DNA from: Cricetomys ansorgei
Lineage: Eukaryota > Chordata > Mammalia > Rodentia > Nesomyidae
DNA: 64,000 bases
Direction: 5' to 3'
Assembly (NCBI GenBank): GCA_026225945.1
Contig: JAMJFZ010000289.1
Coordinates: forward strand, 1,295,001-1,359,000
How positions within the stretch are numbered: the first letter of the stretch is position 1; each line of letters begins with the position of its first letter. The notes under the pieces were generated by a model that did not search any database, had not been told where the DNA came from, and worked only from the letters and a program-made list of their open reading frames with translations. The translations under genes were made by a program, and so were the position numbers. Shown here piece after piece: positions 22,584-32,795 of this stretch.

Positions 22584-25079
22584 CGGAACTAGAAATTACA
22601 AAAGAGAATTGCAGAGACTTGAGAGAGAGCAGCGTTGAGGTCTTCTAGATCACTGGGCCATGTGTTCAAACATGGGTTGTGTAGCTAGGCCAGCCTCGTG
22701 TAGACTCCAATGTTTATATTTCTCCTAGGAGAAGAAAGATTGCAAAGTGTGTCTTAGTTTAAATCTCTGCATTGTGTGTTAAGGAGTCAAATAGTTTCTC
22801 TCGCTAGGAGATAAGGATGACCACAGTTTTTAAAAAGCAGTGGTTTTTGAAACCGCAGTTCTAAAAGCTGAGTGTATGCATCCTTGTAAATCATGTGGCA
22901 ACTGAAAAACATCCTGATAAATGTAAAAATTAACTGATAACTTGCTACCATGCGAAGAGCGCAGGCATGTGTTGATAAAGGTGACTAAATCCTGAGGGAT
23001 TCGTGTGGCTTCCTGTCAGTTCTCCAGTGATGCAGCAGAAATGAAAGTCCAGGCCCTCCACTGTTGTTTTCCTACCCAGCTGGGTATTTACAAAAGTTGG
23101 ACCTGTGTGGTTTGCTCTCTAAGCATACTCTCTCCAGCGAGCCTTTGTGGTTCTTGGGCTTCTGGGCAGACTGTGTTCTGGATGCCTGGCTAGGACTTGC
23201 ATCTCTCTGAACTGGACACATTGGGATTAGCCGCTCTCCCACCTGGAGACCCTGGACACTTGGAAAAAGCAGCACCCTAATGTACCAGTGAAGTGCTGCC
23301 CTGCTCCCTGATAGCATTCTCAGTAACCTGACTGACTGGTTATTCTGGTCAGGAGAAAATAGCACTGACATCATGTGATCCTGGCAAAGTAAACCACATT
23401 GGAACTTAGCCTCTGAATACCCAAGGGGCTGGCAGCAATCTCAGGGGTTGGCTGGGAGCCCCATTGAGTTCACTAGTAATCAGTTGACTGCTGAGCTGGA
23501 CAAGCTGCCCCAGTTTTTCTGACAAGCTCTGTCTAAAAGAATGATGGGCAGTCTGCCATTAGGATTTTTTAGCAGAGTTGCTAATGATTAACTCTTTAGC
23601 TACTATACATACATCATATCCTTCATTATGTGTTGGCATGCAATTAGATAAAACTTTAGAGGGAAGATTCTAATTCCTCATTCAATTACTGCACCAGGAA
23701 TTCCTCTTTTGCACAACATATACCCAAAGGCAAGGAAAAACAAGGTAGAACCCTTTATATGCACATAACAAAGGAATGCCAGCAGACTGGTTTTCCTTGA
23801 AGTTTCTAGTTTGTTGTTTTTAAACAAAATGCTACAATCTTTAATCATATTAAATGTCAGACGGTACACCTCAGGCATACCTAGGAAATAGATGTCATCT
23901 ACAAGAAAACTTTGGAAAACTGGACATCTACTAGTCATGATTTTATAAATCCATTCATATTCTTTCCTCCAAATCCTGTGATAATCATATCTCAGCAAAG
24001 AAGTATTTGAGATCAGTTACTTCTGAGTCCAGAGAAGCAAATTCTTTCTGATAATCCAGAACTCTCAATGGCTCTGTCAGCTTTTTATTAGAAAAAAAGT
24101 GATTTCTTAGTAACCTTTTTTCTTTCCTTTGCATGATTCAGATAAAACCCAGTTCACAGGGTTGCACATTCTGCACATTGCACCCCAGCGAGCATGGTAT
24201 GTCCACTCTTGCTTTTTGTGTAGGAAGTTTCCTAAGGCATACTTTGTTCTCAACAGAAACTCTTACAGGTGACTGGCAGTACTCTCCTGTGGTAGTGCTC
24301 CAGCACTCCTGTGTGCACTTAGACTCCAGCAGGGATGGCGCCTTGTGAGAGAACGCATCAGCAGTGTGCTGTCTCACTTGGCACATGGTGGAGTTTTAAC
24401 AGTGAAAGCTAAGGCTCTGAACATCGTAACTCTTATCGGCTCAGGCCTTAATTCTTCGTCGTCTTTGATCTTTCCTCTCCCAAAGCCGTATTTGAGGAAT
24501 TGTACAAATGCCATCTTCTGCTTAAAAGGTTTGCCATATCAGCAATCAGGGACATAACTGTCCACCAGACAGATAACACATCACAGATATTTTCTAATGG
24601 CTTCTCCCCCACAACCCCTGTTTCTACCCTTCCCTGCAGCATGGTTGACAGGCCATTGGTCTGTCTTCGTGACAGAGCTGAGCATCTAATGGGACAACCT
24701 CTGAGATGCTCAGTGAAGAGAAATTTTAGCGAGTTTTTTCATTTGACTTGTTCTACCAAGACAACCCAAGAGAACACGATAGGGAAACAGATTTTCAGTA
24801 GAGTTTGTCACAAATAAGAGAAACTTTTTAGCATGTGGCTGCTGGGTGTGTTTTGGGGAGATGAGTCAGTAGAGCTATGTACAGGTCTTTGGAGTTCCTG
24901 ATAGTCTCACATGGCCCTGAAATTCCTCCACCTATCCATTTGGGTGAGGACAGTATTCCTGTTATCTATTGCTACAACTTCATTTATCCTAAGAAAGAAC
25001 TTAACCTAAGGGGGAATGGTTGTTCTCTGATTCCCCCTTCTTTCCTTTGTCTTCTGCTTTCTGTCTTCGCCGTTAAGGA
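22584..25079. other. Unique non-coding sequence
   Basis: A 2.5 kb stretch with no interspersed repeat or gene that I can recognise. The frames at 23072-23374, 23678-23998 and 24500-24817 have no family features. Confidence 0.5.
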
Positions 25080-25152
25080 CTCTCTACTCTCCCTACTTTT
25101 TTTTGTTCAATTCTTTTTCCTTCCTTTTCCTCTTTCTTTGTCTCCTTCTTGT
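25080..25152. repeat. Polypyrimidine tract
   Basis: About 70 bases that are almost wholly C and T, including a run of eight T, with few purine breaks. Confidence 0.85.
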
Positions 25153-25399
25153 CACCTCTGCGTTGGAACTTACTGAGCCTGCCCAAAAGTAGCGATCACT
25201 GTGTAAGTTCCCACTGAAGGAACATACATGAATGATTACAAGAAACATGGCTGAAAGGGTCACAAAAGTACACATATAACAAACCACTGGGGCAAATAGT
25301 TTTTACGATAGGTAATGAGCCATACCATCAGAAAATGAGTGGATCCTGTCAACATTTGGGAGTGGATGCAATTTTTTGGGGCTACTAAGACATTAGACC

Positions 25400-25545
25400 T
25401 GAGGTTTCATCTGTCTCCAATTTACCATTTTTAACTCGAGTAGGTTATTTGGGTCTTCATTTCCTTATCAGTAAAAGCAGCGCCTGTCTTCACGGTTTGC
25501 GTGTGACTAGAAGTTCTAAAGATGAAACATTTCCACTGGCATACG
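25400..25545 (-). repeat. MIR SINE fragment
   Basis: On the plus strand, GGGTCTTCATTTCCTTATCA and GTAAAAGCAGCGCCTGTCTT match the reverse-complement MIR core (type 'gcctcagtttcctcatctgtaaaatggg'), followed by a weaker match. Confidence 0.5.
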
Positions 25546-26459
25546 TAAGAATGCAACAGGAGGTGTCTCCGCATTTCCGGGCTGTGATTGGCTGGGATAG
25601 GCGAGAAGTTATCCTTCGGCCCTATTCATGTCACTGAAGATCTAGTTTGGGCCCTGCCTGTGGATTCCAGGGTCAGCTTACCAGAATATCGTAAAGCCGA
25701 ACAGCGCCTAAGTCACGTCAGCACTAACACAGACGTCTGTGCGGTTTCTCCCCTAATCTGAAATATTTACACATCTATTGAAGTTTCCTGGAAGAATACT
25801 GACCTTGCCTTATTTTCCCTTTCCCAGTTTCCCTCTGTTTATTTCAGGGGCTGTTTTAGCATTGAAAGGTGTCAGTTGTTTTTTTTCTTTTCCTTTCTGG
25901 CCTTGGGTTATTTATTGATTCTAGGTGTCAGATATTGAAACGAAGCAGAGAACTGAGAAGGGAGGAACTGGTGTGGCTCAAAGTCCAGTTCACCCTCGGG
26001 CGCTGGGCATTGTCAGGGCGGTGCTTTCTCTCTTGTCATTCCAGTGTCTCTCTGGCTCTCCCTTGATGCTATTCATGGTTATAATCTATTAGCTGAGCAG
26101 ACGGGGGAGGTTCTAGTCAAATTTTCTAAGGTGCCTGTTATTGGCCACCTCTGAACCGACCCTCGATGATGTGTTCTTCTCATTGGTAGCACCCAGTCCC
26201 CTCCTGTTCTTAGAGTAGAAGATGAACCCAGGACACCCAAACTAGGTGATAAAAGCAAGTCAAGGAGAATGACTCCCCAGAGGGAAATTATTGCTCTATT
26301 ATTAGGACAAAGCAGTGGACATTATCCAAACTGTATCCAGATAGACAAACCAACTAACCAGATCAACTATGGACAGAAAGATTAAAGTTTATCCTGATTC
26401 TACTTTTAACTTAGGAAGGAATAAAATTGTTAATGAGATGTCATTCAGGCACACGGAGT
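25546..26459. other. Unique non-coding sequence
   Basis: No repeat or gene recognised. Confidence 0.5.
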
Positions 26460-26590
26460 ACCTACTAATTACTGAGTCTTGTCAGTATGACATATCTTGG
26501 GGCACATATGTTTCTATTTTGGACCTTCACAATCATCCTATGAGGTATGCATTTAAATCCTTCTCTGACGGAGTAGAAAGCTAGCATGTG
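26460..26590 (+). repeat. MIR-like fragment
   Basis: GGACCTTCACAATCATCCTA with TGAGGTATGC matches the MIR segment 'atcctcacaacaaccctatgaggta'. The flanking match is weak, so the ends are uncertain. Confidence 0.5.
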
Positions 26591-27627
26591 TTGAAATGGA
26601 ATCACCTCTTTGCTGTCACTCAGGAGTAGGGGCAGTCACTACATGGCTTGATTTGGCCACCTTGTCTTGCAGTTGGTATTTGTGCCACGGCAGTCGCTCC
26701 CCTGGACCCAAGACATGGCAAAGATGTATTGCCTAAGCCTAGATGGCTGGGATACTTTCCTGGGGGAAGTGGTTTAGGCTTTTTTCCCAGAAGTGTATGG
26801 AAAGCCAGAACTTCAAAATCCTGTTCTATTAGTAAGTTGTAGTGTGCCATTCTGCCCGGAAAGACATGAACTCGCCTCGGATAGAGAACCAGCTACAGGA
26901 CCTAGTTCCATTTAGTGATCCATTGAGTTTTATTGGCGCTACTTACAGGAGTATGGGTGAGGGGTCAATTACAGGAGCAGAAATGGCTCCGAGACAGCGG
27001 CATCACCAAAGCCCACACTGCCTTGGGTGATGTCTCACGAAAACTGAGACCAGGAAGCTTGAGTGTCTCTTTCAAGCAGCACAGGTAGTCTGAGCCTCTG
27101 CTAGACAGCTAGGCTGGACTCAGCCTCTTCGCAGAAGTTTGGCTGGTGTGCTGGTCTGCTTTTATTTTTATTGCAGAATACTTTGTCTAAGAGTCTTTCT
27201 AAGCAGTACTTATGGCTTCTATATGCCTAGGAGGGGAGGAGCCCAATGGATTTGGGTGTCTCAGGAAGTTCCTGCAGCTATTGAGTTATTTTTCACGTCG
27301 TAATGATGCAGGATGGAGTGTTTCACCTCCTTGTAGAACACCCTGGGTCTTAATGAGCTGCACTCTAAGATGGAAGTTTTGTGTGTTTCTGTTTTCTTTT
27401 TCTTTTTGCTACAGAACACAGAATGTCACCAACTTGCTCAACCTTGAGCCTTAACTGAGTCTGTCTGAAAAATGGTGGCAGTTCTCTTAGGAATTTGGGA
27501 GATTTGTGCTCTGTGTGTGTAAAGTTACATGCACTTAGCATTATACCATGGGTTTTTATTGATTAGCTTTCCAGTCAATCCTGTATTATTAAAATTCTTT
27601 TGACAGGGTTTTAGGACCTAGTTTACT
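26591..27627. other. Unique non-coding sequence
   Basis: Nothing recognised. The overlapping antisense frames at 26620-26850 are typical chance frames. Confidence 0.5.
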
Positions 27628-27843
27628 GGGCTGGCATAATGAAGTGCCACAGACTGTGTGATTTACGAAGCAAAAATGTATGTTCTTTCACTTCTGAGGG
27701 CGGGAAGGCCAAGTGCAGGGTGTCATCATGGTGGGGATCCTGGGACAGCATTCCTCCTGCATGGCTAACAGCAATGTTTATGCAGAGAGAGAGAGAAAAA
27801 CCAAGTTCTATCTATTCTTGTAAGGACACTGATATCCACAGTG
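27628..27843 (-). repeat. MLT1-type MaLR LTR fragment
   Basis: On the plus strand it begins TGGGCTGGCATAATGAAGTG and CCACAGACTGTGTGATTTAC. A CACTTCTGAGGGCGGGAAGG block, GCCAAGTGCAGGGTGTCATC and finally TCTTGTAAGGACACTGATAT follow. This is the reverse-complement order of an MLT1 LTR, with internal deletions and a (GA)n stretch near 27785. It is an ancient solo-LTR-like relic with no internal retroviral genes visible. Confidence 0.7.
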
Positions 27844-27844
27844 C

Positions 27845-27964
27845 AGGACTTTTGCTGAGTGTTTTTTTTTTTTTCCAGCATATCTCATTTATTTCAAACT
27901 TTGAGCCTGTTAGTTTTGTTTCAACACTGCAAATTCAAAATCAGAGATTTTTTTTGTGTTTTGT

Positions 27965-27997
<33 letters not shown>

Positions 27998-28240
27998 CAG
28001 GTTTTCTCTGTGTAGCCTTGGTTGTCCTGGAACTTGTTCTGTAGATGAGGCAGGCCTCAAGCTCAGAGATCCACCTGCCTCTGCCTCTCAAGCGCTGGGA
28101 TTAAAGGCGTGCGCCGCCACCACCGCCTGGTGAAACTCAGAGAAGTTAAGATAATATGACCAAGAGCAAACAGCCAGCATGTATTAGAAGCAGACGTGCT
28201 TTTGAACAGCACGTGTGTGTGCTGCAAATGACATGGCAGA
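27845..28240 (+). repeat. Duplicated MIR-like segment, copy 1, interrupted by a B1
   Basis: Before the B1 it carries CATATCTCATTTATTTCAAA and CTGCAAATTCAAAATCAGAG. After the B1 it carries CTCAGAGAAGTTAAGATAAT and CAGCATGTATTAGAAGCAGA. Both halves align with 29800-30000, which lacks the B1. The right half also matches the MIR core ('cagagaggttaagtaacttg'). Confidence 0.7.
27966..28132 (-). repeat. B1 SINE with (T)28 tail and target-site duplication
   Basis: The A-tail appears as 28 thymines at 27966-27993. The complete B1 body follows in reverse complement (GACAGGTTTTCTCTGTGTAG through CTCTCAAGCGCTGGGATTAA to CACCACCGCCTGG). An 11-bp repeat with one mismatch flanks the insertion (27937-27947 and 28133-28143). 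This is one of the youngest-looking elements in the window. Confidence 0.95.
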
Positions 28241-28494
28241 TATGATTGCTCGTTATATGATCCAGGTGAAAGATGTGCAGATAGAGGACCCACCCGAGAG
28301 CTCAAGCAGGGAGCCATCCATGTGTGTTTGGGAGAATTTCAGCAGAGCGAAGTTGAACATTGATGTCACAGAGTAAATGATTTCCCAGATGAGAGACAGA
28401 GGAGCCCCCTGATGGCACCATCTCGTACGGAGGTGTGGTGGCCTGTGGCCCTGCAGTAGGAGCGGACTCCGAGCTCATTGAGCCAGAGTTCAAA
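28241..28494. other. Unique non-coding sequence
   Basis: Nothing recognised. Confidence 0.45.
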
Positions 28495-28615
28495 ATCCAA
28501 GGGCCTCGCCAATGCCCGGAGTTTGGAGTTTATTCTAGAGCTTGTGGAAAGCCACTGAAGGACTACAGGAGAAACAAGTGTCGTAATTAGGTGTAGGTTC
28601 TGGACAGGCAAGTTC
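28495..28615 (+). repeat. Ancient interspersed repeat fragment, family unassigned
   Basis: AAGGGCCTCGCCAATGCCCG, GAGTTTGGAGTTTATTCTAG and GTGGAAAGCCACTGAAGGAC follow the order of a common ancient mammalian repeat ('gtagggccttgtaggccat ... ggattttattctaagtg ... gggaagccattggaggg'). It is probably the same family as the fragments near 10.8 kb and 21.5 kb. Confidence 0.42.
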
Positions 28616-28784
28616 TAAAAGGACATGTGCCGATTAGAGAGCCTCGAGTTGGAGGTCCAGCTCACGATCCTGCACTCTTCAGCATGCCTTGCCCTCTGTT
28701 TGCACCCCCACACTCCTTATCCGCCAGCCCTGCTCAGAAGCGTTATCTACAGTGCAGTCCTTCTTGGCCTGTCCGGATGGAATG

Positions 28785-29025
28785 ATCCCTCCCCGCTCTG
28801 TTCTGCTCTGTGATTTATGCGCTAGCTCTTATTGCTTATATCGCATCTCAGGGTAACGATGTGTTTACATGTCTCTCCCACTGCTTGACTTGAAGGACCT
28901 TGTGAGAAGGGAGTATGTTTTTCCTGGGTTTGTTTCATTGCTGTTTTGCCTGCACAGTGTTTGGTGCTCGGCACATCAGAGAGGCTCCCGTTTGTTGACT
29001 GTGACACACTGAATGAAGGCGACTG
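28785..29025 (-). repeat. L2 LINE 3' fragment
   Basis: On the plus strand it has the L2 reverse-complement order: TCTCTCCCACTGCTTGACTT, GAAGGACCTTGTGAGAAGGG, TTCATTGCTGTTTTGCCTGC, ACAGTGTTTGGTGCTCGGCA, then TTTGTTGACTG...GAATGAA. No reverse transcriptase coding remains. Confidence 0.6.
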
Positions 29026-29519
29026 TGCAAGCGAGAAGATAACCAAGAACACGGAGAGGACTACTTCGTCAGGAATAAGAATGAGAGGGTGTAGTGTGGG
29101 TACTGCATAGTAGAGGTGAGGAATCCGGCATGATTCTGGGGCTTTTCACATAATCATTTGGGGAATTGTTAATTTCCCAGAGAGTGAAGGAAAACCACCA
29201 AATTGGGAGCTGCCTTGTCTGAGTTGGTTGGGAAGGGACATTCTGGTGGTATCTCGGCAGGCAAATAAAAATACACGTCTAAATTTAGCTTTGTTGGATC
29301 CCAAGCATCTGAAGACAAAGTTTGATGGCGATTTGGGGGGCTGGGAATACCAAGGACACAGTTTGGGGGAATGCCTACTTTTAAGGAAGTACCAGAAGAT
29401 TTGGAATCAAAGGAGAATCATTCAAGGCCTCCGATCAGTAGGGGTAGAATCAGGAGTATGCAGAGCAGTTAAACACACATGAGACTGTTCTGTGGGCAGC
29501 AACTATTATTGCAAGAGTA
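29026..29519. other. Unique non-coding sequence
   Basis: No feature recognised. The 84-codon plus frame at 29228-29482 is not similar to anything that I know. Confidence 0.45.
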
Positions 29520-29704
29520 TGTGTGTTTGTCTGTGCATAGGGTTGTGCATATGAACGCAGGTACCCAAGGCGACTAGAAGAGGGTGTGAGATCTCCTGGA
29601 GCTGCAGTTACAGGCAGTCGTGAGCATCAGGTGCTGTGAACCGAACTTGGGTCCTCTACAATAGTGCTGTGTGTTCTTGGCCACCCAGCCATCTCTCCAG
29701 CTCC
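29520..29704 (-). repeat. B2-type SINE
   Basis: On the plus strand, ACTAGAAGAGGGTGTGAGAT, CTCCTGGAGCTGCAGTTACA, GGTGCTGTGAACCGAACTTG, GGTCCTCTACAATAGTGCTG and AGCCATCTCTCCAGCTCC give the complete reverse complement of B2. The TG-rich left end is its 3' tail. Confidence 0.93.
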
Positions 29705-29749
29705 GTAAGAGTACTTTTAAAATAACGAGATAGCAGCACTGAGAGCAAT

Positions 29750-30000
29750 AGTTATATTTACTGTTATGTATTTACTCTCAGTCCTTATTACCTGTTAGAC
29801 ATTTAGCTAAGTGTTCTCCCAGTGTATCTCATTTGTTTCAAACCTTGAGCTGTTTAAACAGTCTGCAAATTCAGATTCAGAGAAGTTGGGTAGTATGTCC
29901 AAGACCAAACAGCCAACATGTATTAGAAGTGGACATGCTTTGTGAATGTCACACGTATGTTCTACAAGAATACTGAGCAGGTATAGTTCTGTGGTTTGGT
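29750..30000 (+). repeat. MIR-like segment, copy 2 of the local duplication
   Basis: GTATCTCATTTGTTTCAAAC, CTGCAAATTCAGATTCAGAG and CCAACATGTATTAGAAGTGG match copy 1 at 27845-28240 but without the B1 insertion. The GTTAGACATTTAGCTAAGTG segment upstream fits the MIR 5' core. Confidence 0.65.
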
Positions 30001-30117
30001 CATCTATGGAGACTGGATTTTCAAGTCACCTGTTGTAATTCTTTTTCTTTCACCTGGATGAAAGAAAGTGAGGATGAGTTATATTTCTTTTGAGTTTCTC
30101 TCATTTAAACCAGCTGA

Positions 30118-30243
30118 TTCATGCTGGGCAGTGGTGGTGCATCTTTGTGAGTTCGAAGCCAGCTTAATCTACAGAGAGAGCTCCAGGATAGCCAGGGCTA
30201 CTCACAGAAACCCTGTCTCAAAAGACAAACAAACAAACAAAGA
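30118..30243 (+). repeat. B1 SINE with internal deletion
   Basis: It starts ATGCTGGGCAGTGGTGGTGC and then jumps to GTGAGTTCGAAGCCAGC. It continues with AGCTCCAGGATAGCCAGGGC and AAACCCTGTCTCAAAAGAC, and ends in a (CAAA)n tail. About 40 bases of the normal first half (the AATCCCAGCACT... block) are missing. Confidence 0.92.
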
Positions 30244-32717
30244 ATCGCAGCTGATTCAAGAAATGTACTGATGGCTGTAATGTATCTGATTAGCCTAGTA
30301 TATACTTTAACTTTGTTTTCTATTATAAGGCAATTTGAAGGAGAATATTCTTGCTAGCATTTTCTTTACAAGCTTCTTATGCTTATATTGTACAACCTGC
30401 ATTTTTATACAGTGGAATTATTTAAACAGGATCCTGAATACTTTAAGCAATTATTTTGGTTAGTGTTTCCATGCAGCCTTACGTGCTTAAGAGATATACA
30501 CAAAAGCAATTCCTGGAAATATTTGCTCATAACTGCTGCACTAGTATATATGTACTTTCATATATAATTCAGGAAAGAAAAATTATTGCATATGATAGGC
30601 TAGGATTCTAGCATGAAAGTACTGATTTGTGCATTCTACTTTAGTACATTGTTAATTCTCCAGAGACCACTGTACAGTAATTTCCCCAGAACCAGACAGT
30701 TTAATTTTGCCAGCAGAGTCATTTCAAAGCGCAGGCGTGTACTTGGAGTGGTGGTGTGGCTTCATGGAATCCTCTGCAGAAGCACCCCCCAACGCCCCCC
30801 ACACAGCGAGGAGTGCCTACAGCCTGTGCTCACCCTCTCCATCTTCCTCCCACACCAGGCCTTCCCCATCCTTCCGAGGATAAACTCCTCTGTTTTTGTA
30901 CTATCTCACATGAGCTTGAGATTTCTCCCAAAGACCTTTCCCACAGAGAAATGCTGAGCGGAAGTCCAGACAAGCTCCTGTAAAGAAATGGATGGGGACT
31001 GTTGGGTATTTTTCTTAAAACCCGAGTTGGTAAATCTAACCATAGGTGATGTTTTTTTCTGGCTGGACATACAGATTTATTTCTCTTGTTTGTCTTCCTG
31101 CATTTAAAAACAACAATGACAAAAAAGTGAACAAACACAAATCCCCGGGCCTCCCAAATATGCCCTTATGGTATGTCCTCGGGTCTGGAGGGCAGGGTTA
31201 GGGCGGAGGAGATCGGCCGGGCAGCCAGGACGGCAGCAGTCTTCTCTCCTGTGTTTCTGTGCTGCTTCCTATTTGTTTTGGAATTAGAGTCTTACTTTTA
31301 CTAAACTTATAATGCAAAATACAATTTTTTTTTGAAAAGATACGTTCTTCATCCTCAAATTATTGAGGGTTTGCTTCAATTTATATACTTGGAGCGCAAA
31401 TTTAAAATGAAAGTATTTTAAGTTAGTGGTTTTCACGGGGTCTGTGTCTGTAAGGAGGAAAAGAATGAGGTCTAAATTTTTATACTCTAGTCTGATGACT
31501 AAAATATCTGCAGACATGGAGAAATCAGCTCTGTCTTACATAACCATTGGATTCCTTTCAAGTACTGTCTCCTAACCACCACACCATACAAATAACTTCA
31601 GTTTAATATAGCTATATCTTGATGTGTTTAGATTTGGTGAACGCTCCTATCTTCCAAACATGTATCATTTACTTAAAATGCATAGGCATATGCTCAGAAC
31701 AAAGTTATTTTCAGTGCATATATATTCATTAGCCTCTGTGTGAAAGTGCCTTTCAAGTAACAGCCATTTTAATGTTTATTTTTCCGTTCAAAACTTTCCT
31801 TTCTCTCCATCTTGCTTTAATTGAACCCTAGGCTTGAACTTTGGAAAGCCATTCCCGTGGAGCCAGTGCACATGTGAACGTGTTTGACGGATATAAAATA
31901 ATTTCTTTGTTGATCATATACCCATGCATGATAAGATATGCATAAGAAGAAATCTGGTAGAGAAGTATAAATAATACTTATCTTTAAGCTAGCATCTGTC
32001 ATCTGCTTTAGCAGACAGTACTCGCTTTCTTCCGAGCACAAAAAGGGCCGAAAGATTTATGGAACAGCTTTGTTTGTGCTCTGTGATGCTTAATCAATTT
32101 TTATTAAATTCTAAATTAAAACTTGGCTTTCACTCCAGTGACATCTCTGATGTATACAGCAAGGAGAAAGATCACGAGGCCCCTGAAAAGGTTAAGCACG
32201 GGTGGTCCAGAGCCCCAGTCTGCGCCCCTTCCTGGACTTGACTTAATAACTCTTGTGAGTCTGGCCGGGTTCTTGTAGGGACGTAAGGAAATCAGGAAAA
32301 GAAGCGCCATCGCTCAACTTTGGACTCCAAATTCCTCCAGCTTGTGGGTATTTGTCGTGTGTTTCTGATACTCTCATGCATGTCCCCACATCTAAGAAGA
32401 GAATATATTAGTATGGCAATGTGCAGATACTGTGCTCATTTTGCATTCCAAACGCTGTGATAAATTAGGACTTACAAGTTACGATTGCAGGGGATGTGAA
32501 TTTTTAAGTCTTCATAGAGTTTTCCCATCTTCAAGGCTTGATACCGACATGGACTTCAGAGCTTTTTAATCTGCCCGGATTTTTGATAAGTTCTACATTT
32601 GGAACTTTCTAGTCTTTTCCTAACAGTTCTTTTGGTTAAATACTAGTATATGGTGGGAGTCCACTTAGAGAAGTCAGTTTTAAAATGGACGTCTTATCTT
32701 TATGTTCTCTTTCCCCG
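30244..32717. other. Unique non-coding sequence
   Basis: No interspersed repeat is recognised in 2.5 kb. C-rich runs lie near 30784-30800. A CpG-richer patch at about 31180-31235 is too short to be a CpG island. Confidence 0.5.
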
Positions 32718-32795
32718 GCACTAACCAGGCCTGGCCCCATTTAGCTTCTGAGGTCAGAGGTTGGGTGCGTCCGAGGCTAGTATGGCTGCGTAGAC
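32718..32795 (-). pseudogene. 5S rRNA pseudogene, 3'-truncated
   Basis: Read on the minus strand it starts GTCTACGCAGCCATAC, continues GAAGCTAA and then CCAGGCCTGGTTAGTGC. These match the first ~77 bases of the 121-base vertebrate 5S rRNA, including the start site and most of the internal A-box region (AGCTAA...GGGCC). After the GGTTAGT motif the similarity stops, so the box C end of the internal promoter and the 3' third are absent. There are many substitutions, a 2-base insertion near position 8 and a small deletion. No oligo-T terminator sits at the proper place. A functional Pol III gene is therefore unlikely; a retroposed or otherwise truncated relic fits better. Confidence 0.85.

Noticed and set aside
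27639..28044. Phe-rich plus frames ending in long Phe runs
   Set aside because: Produced by the poly(T) tail of the minus-strand B1 and neighbouring T runs.
30970..31240. CpG island or promoter near 31.2 kb
   Set aside because: Only about 55 bp (31180-31235) is CpG-richer, far below island length, and no TATA, initiator or frame supports a promoter.
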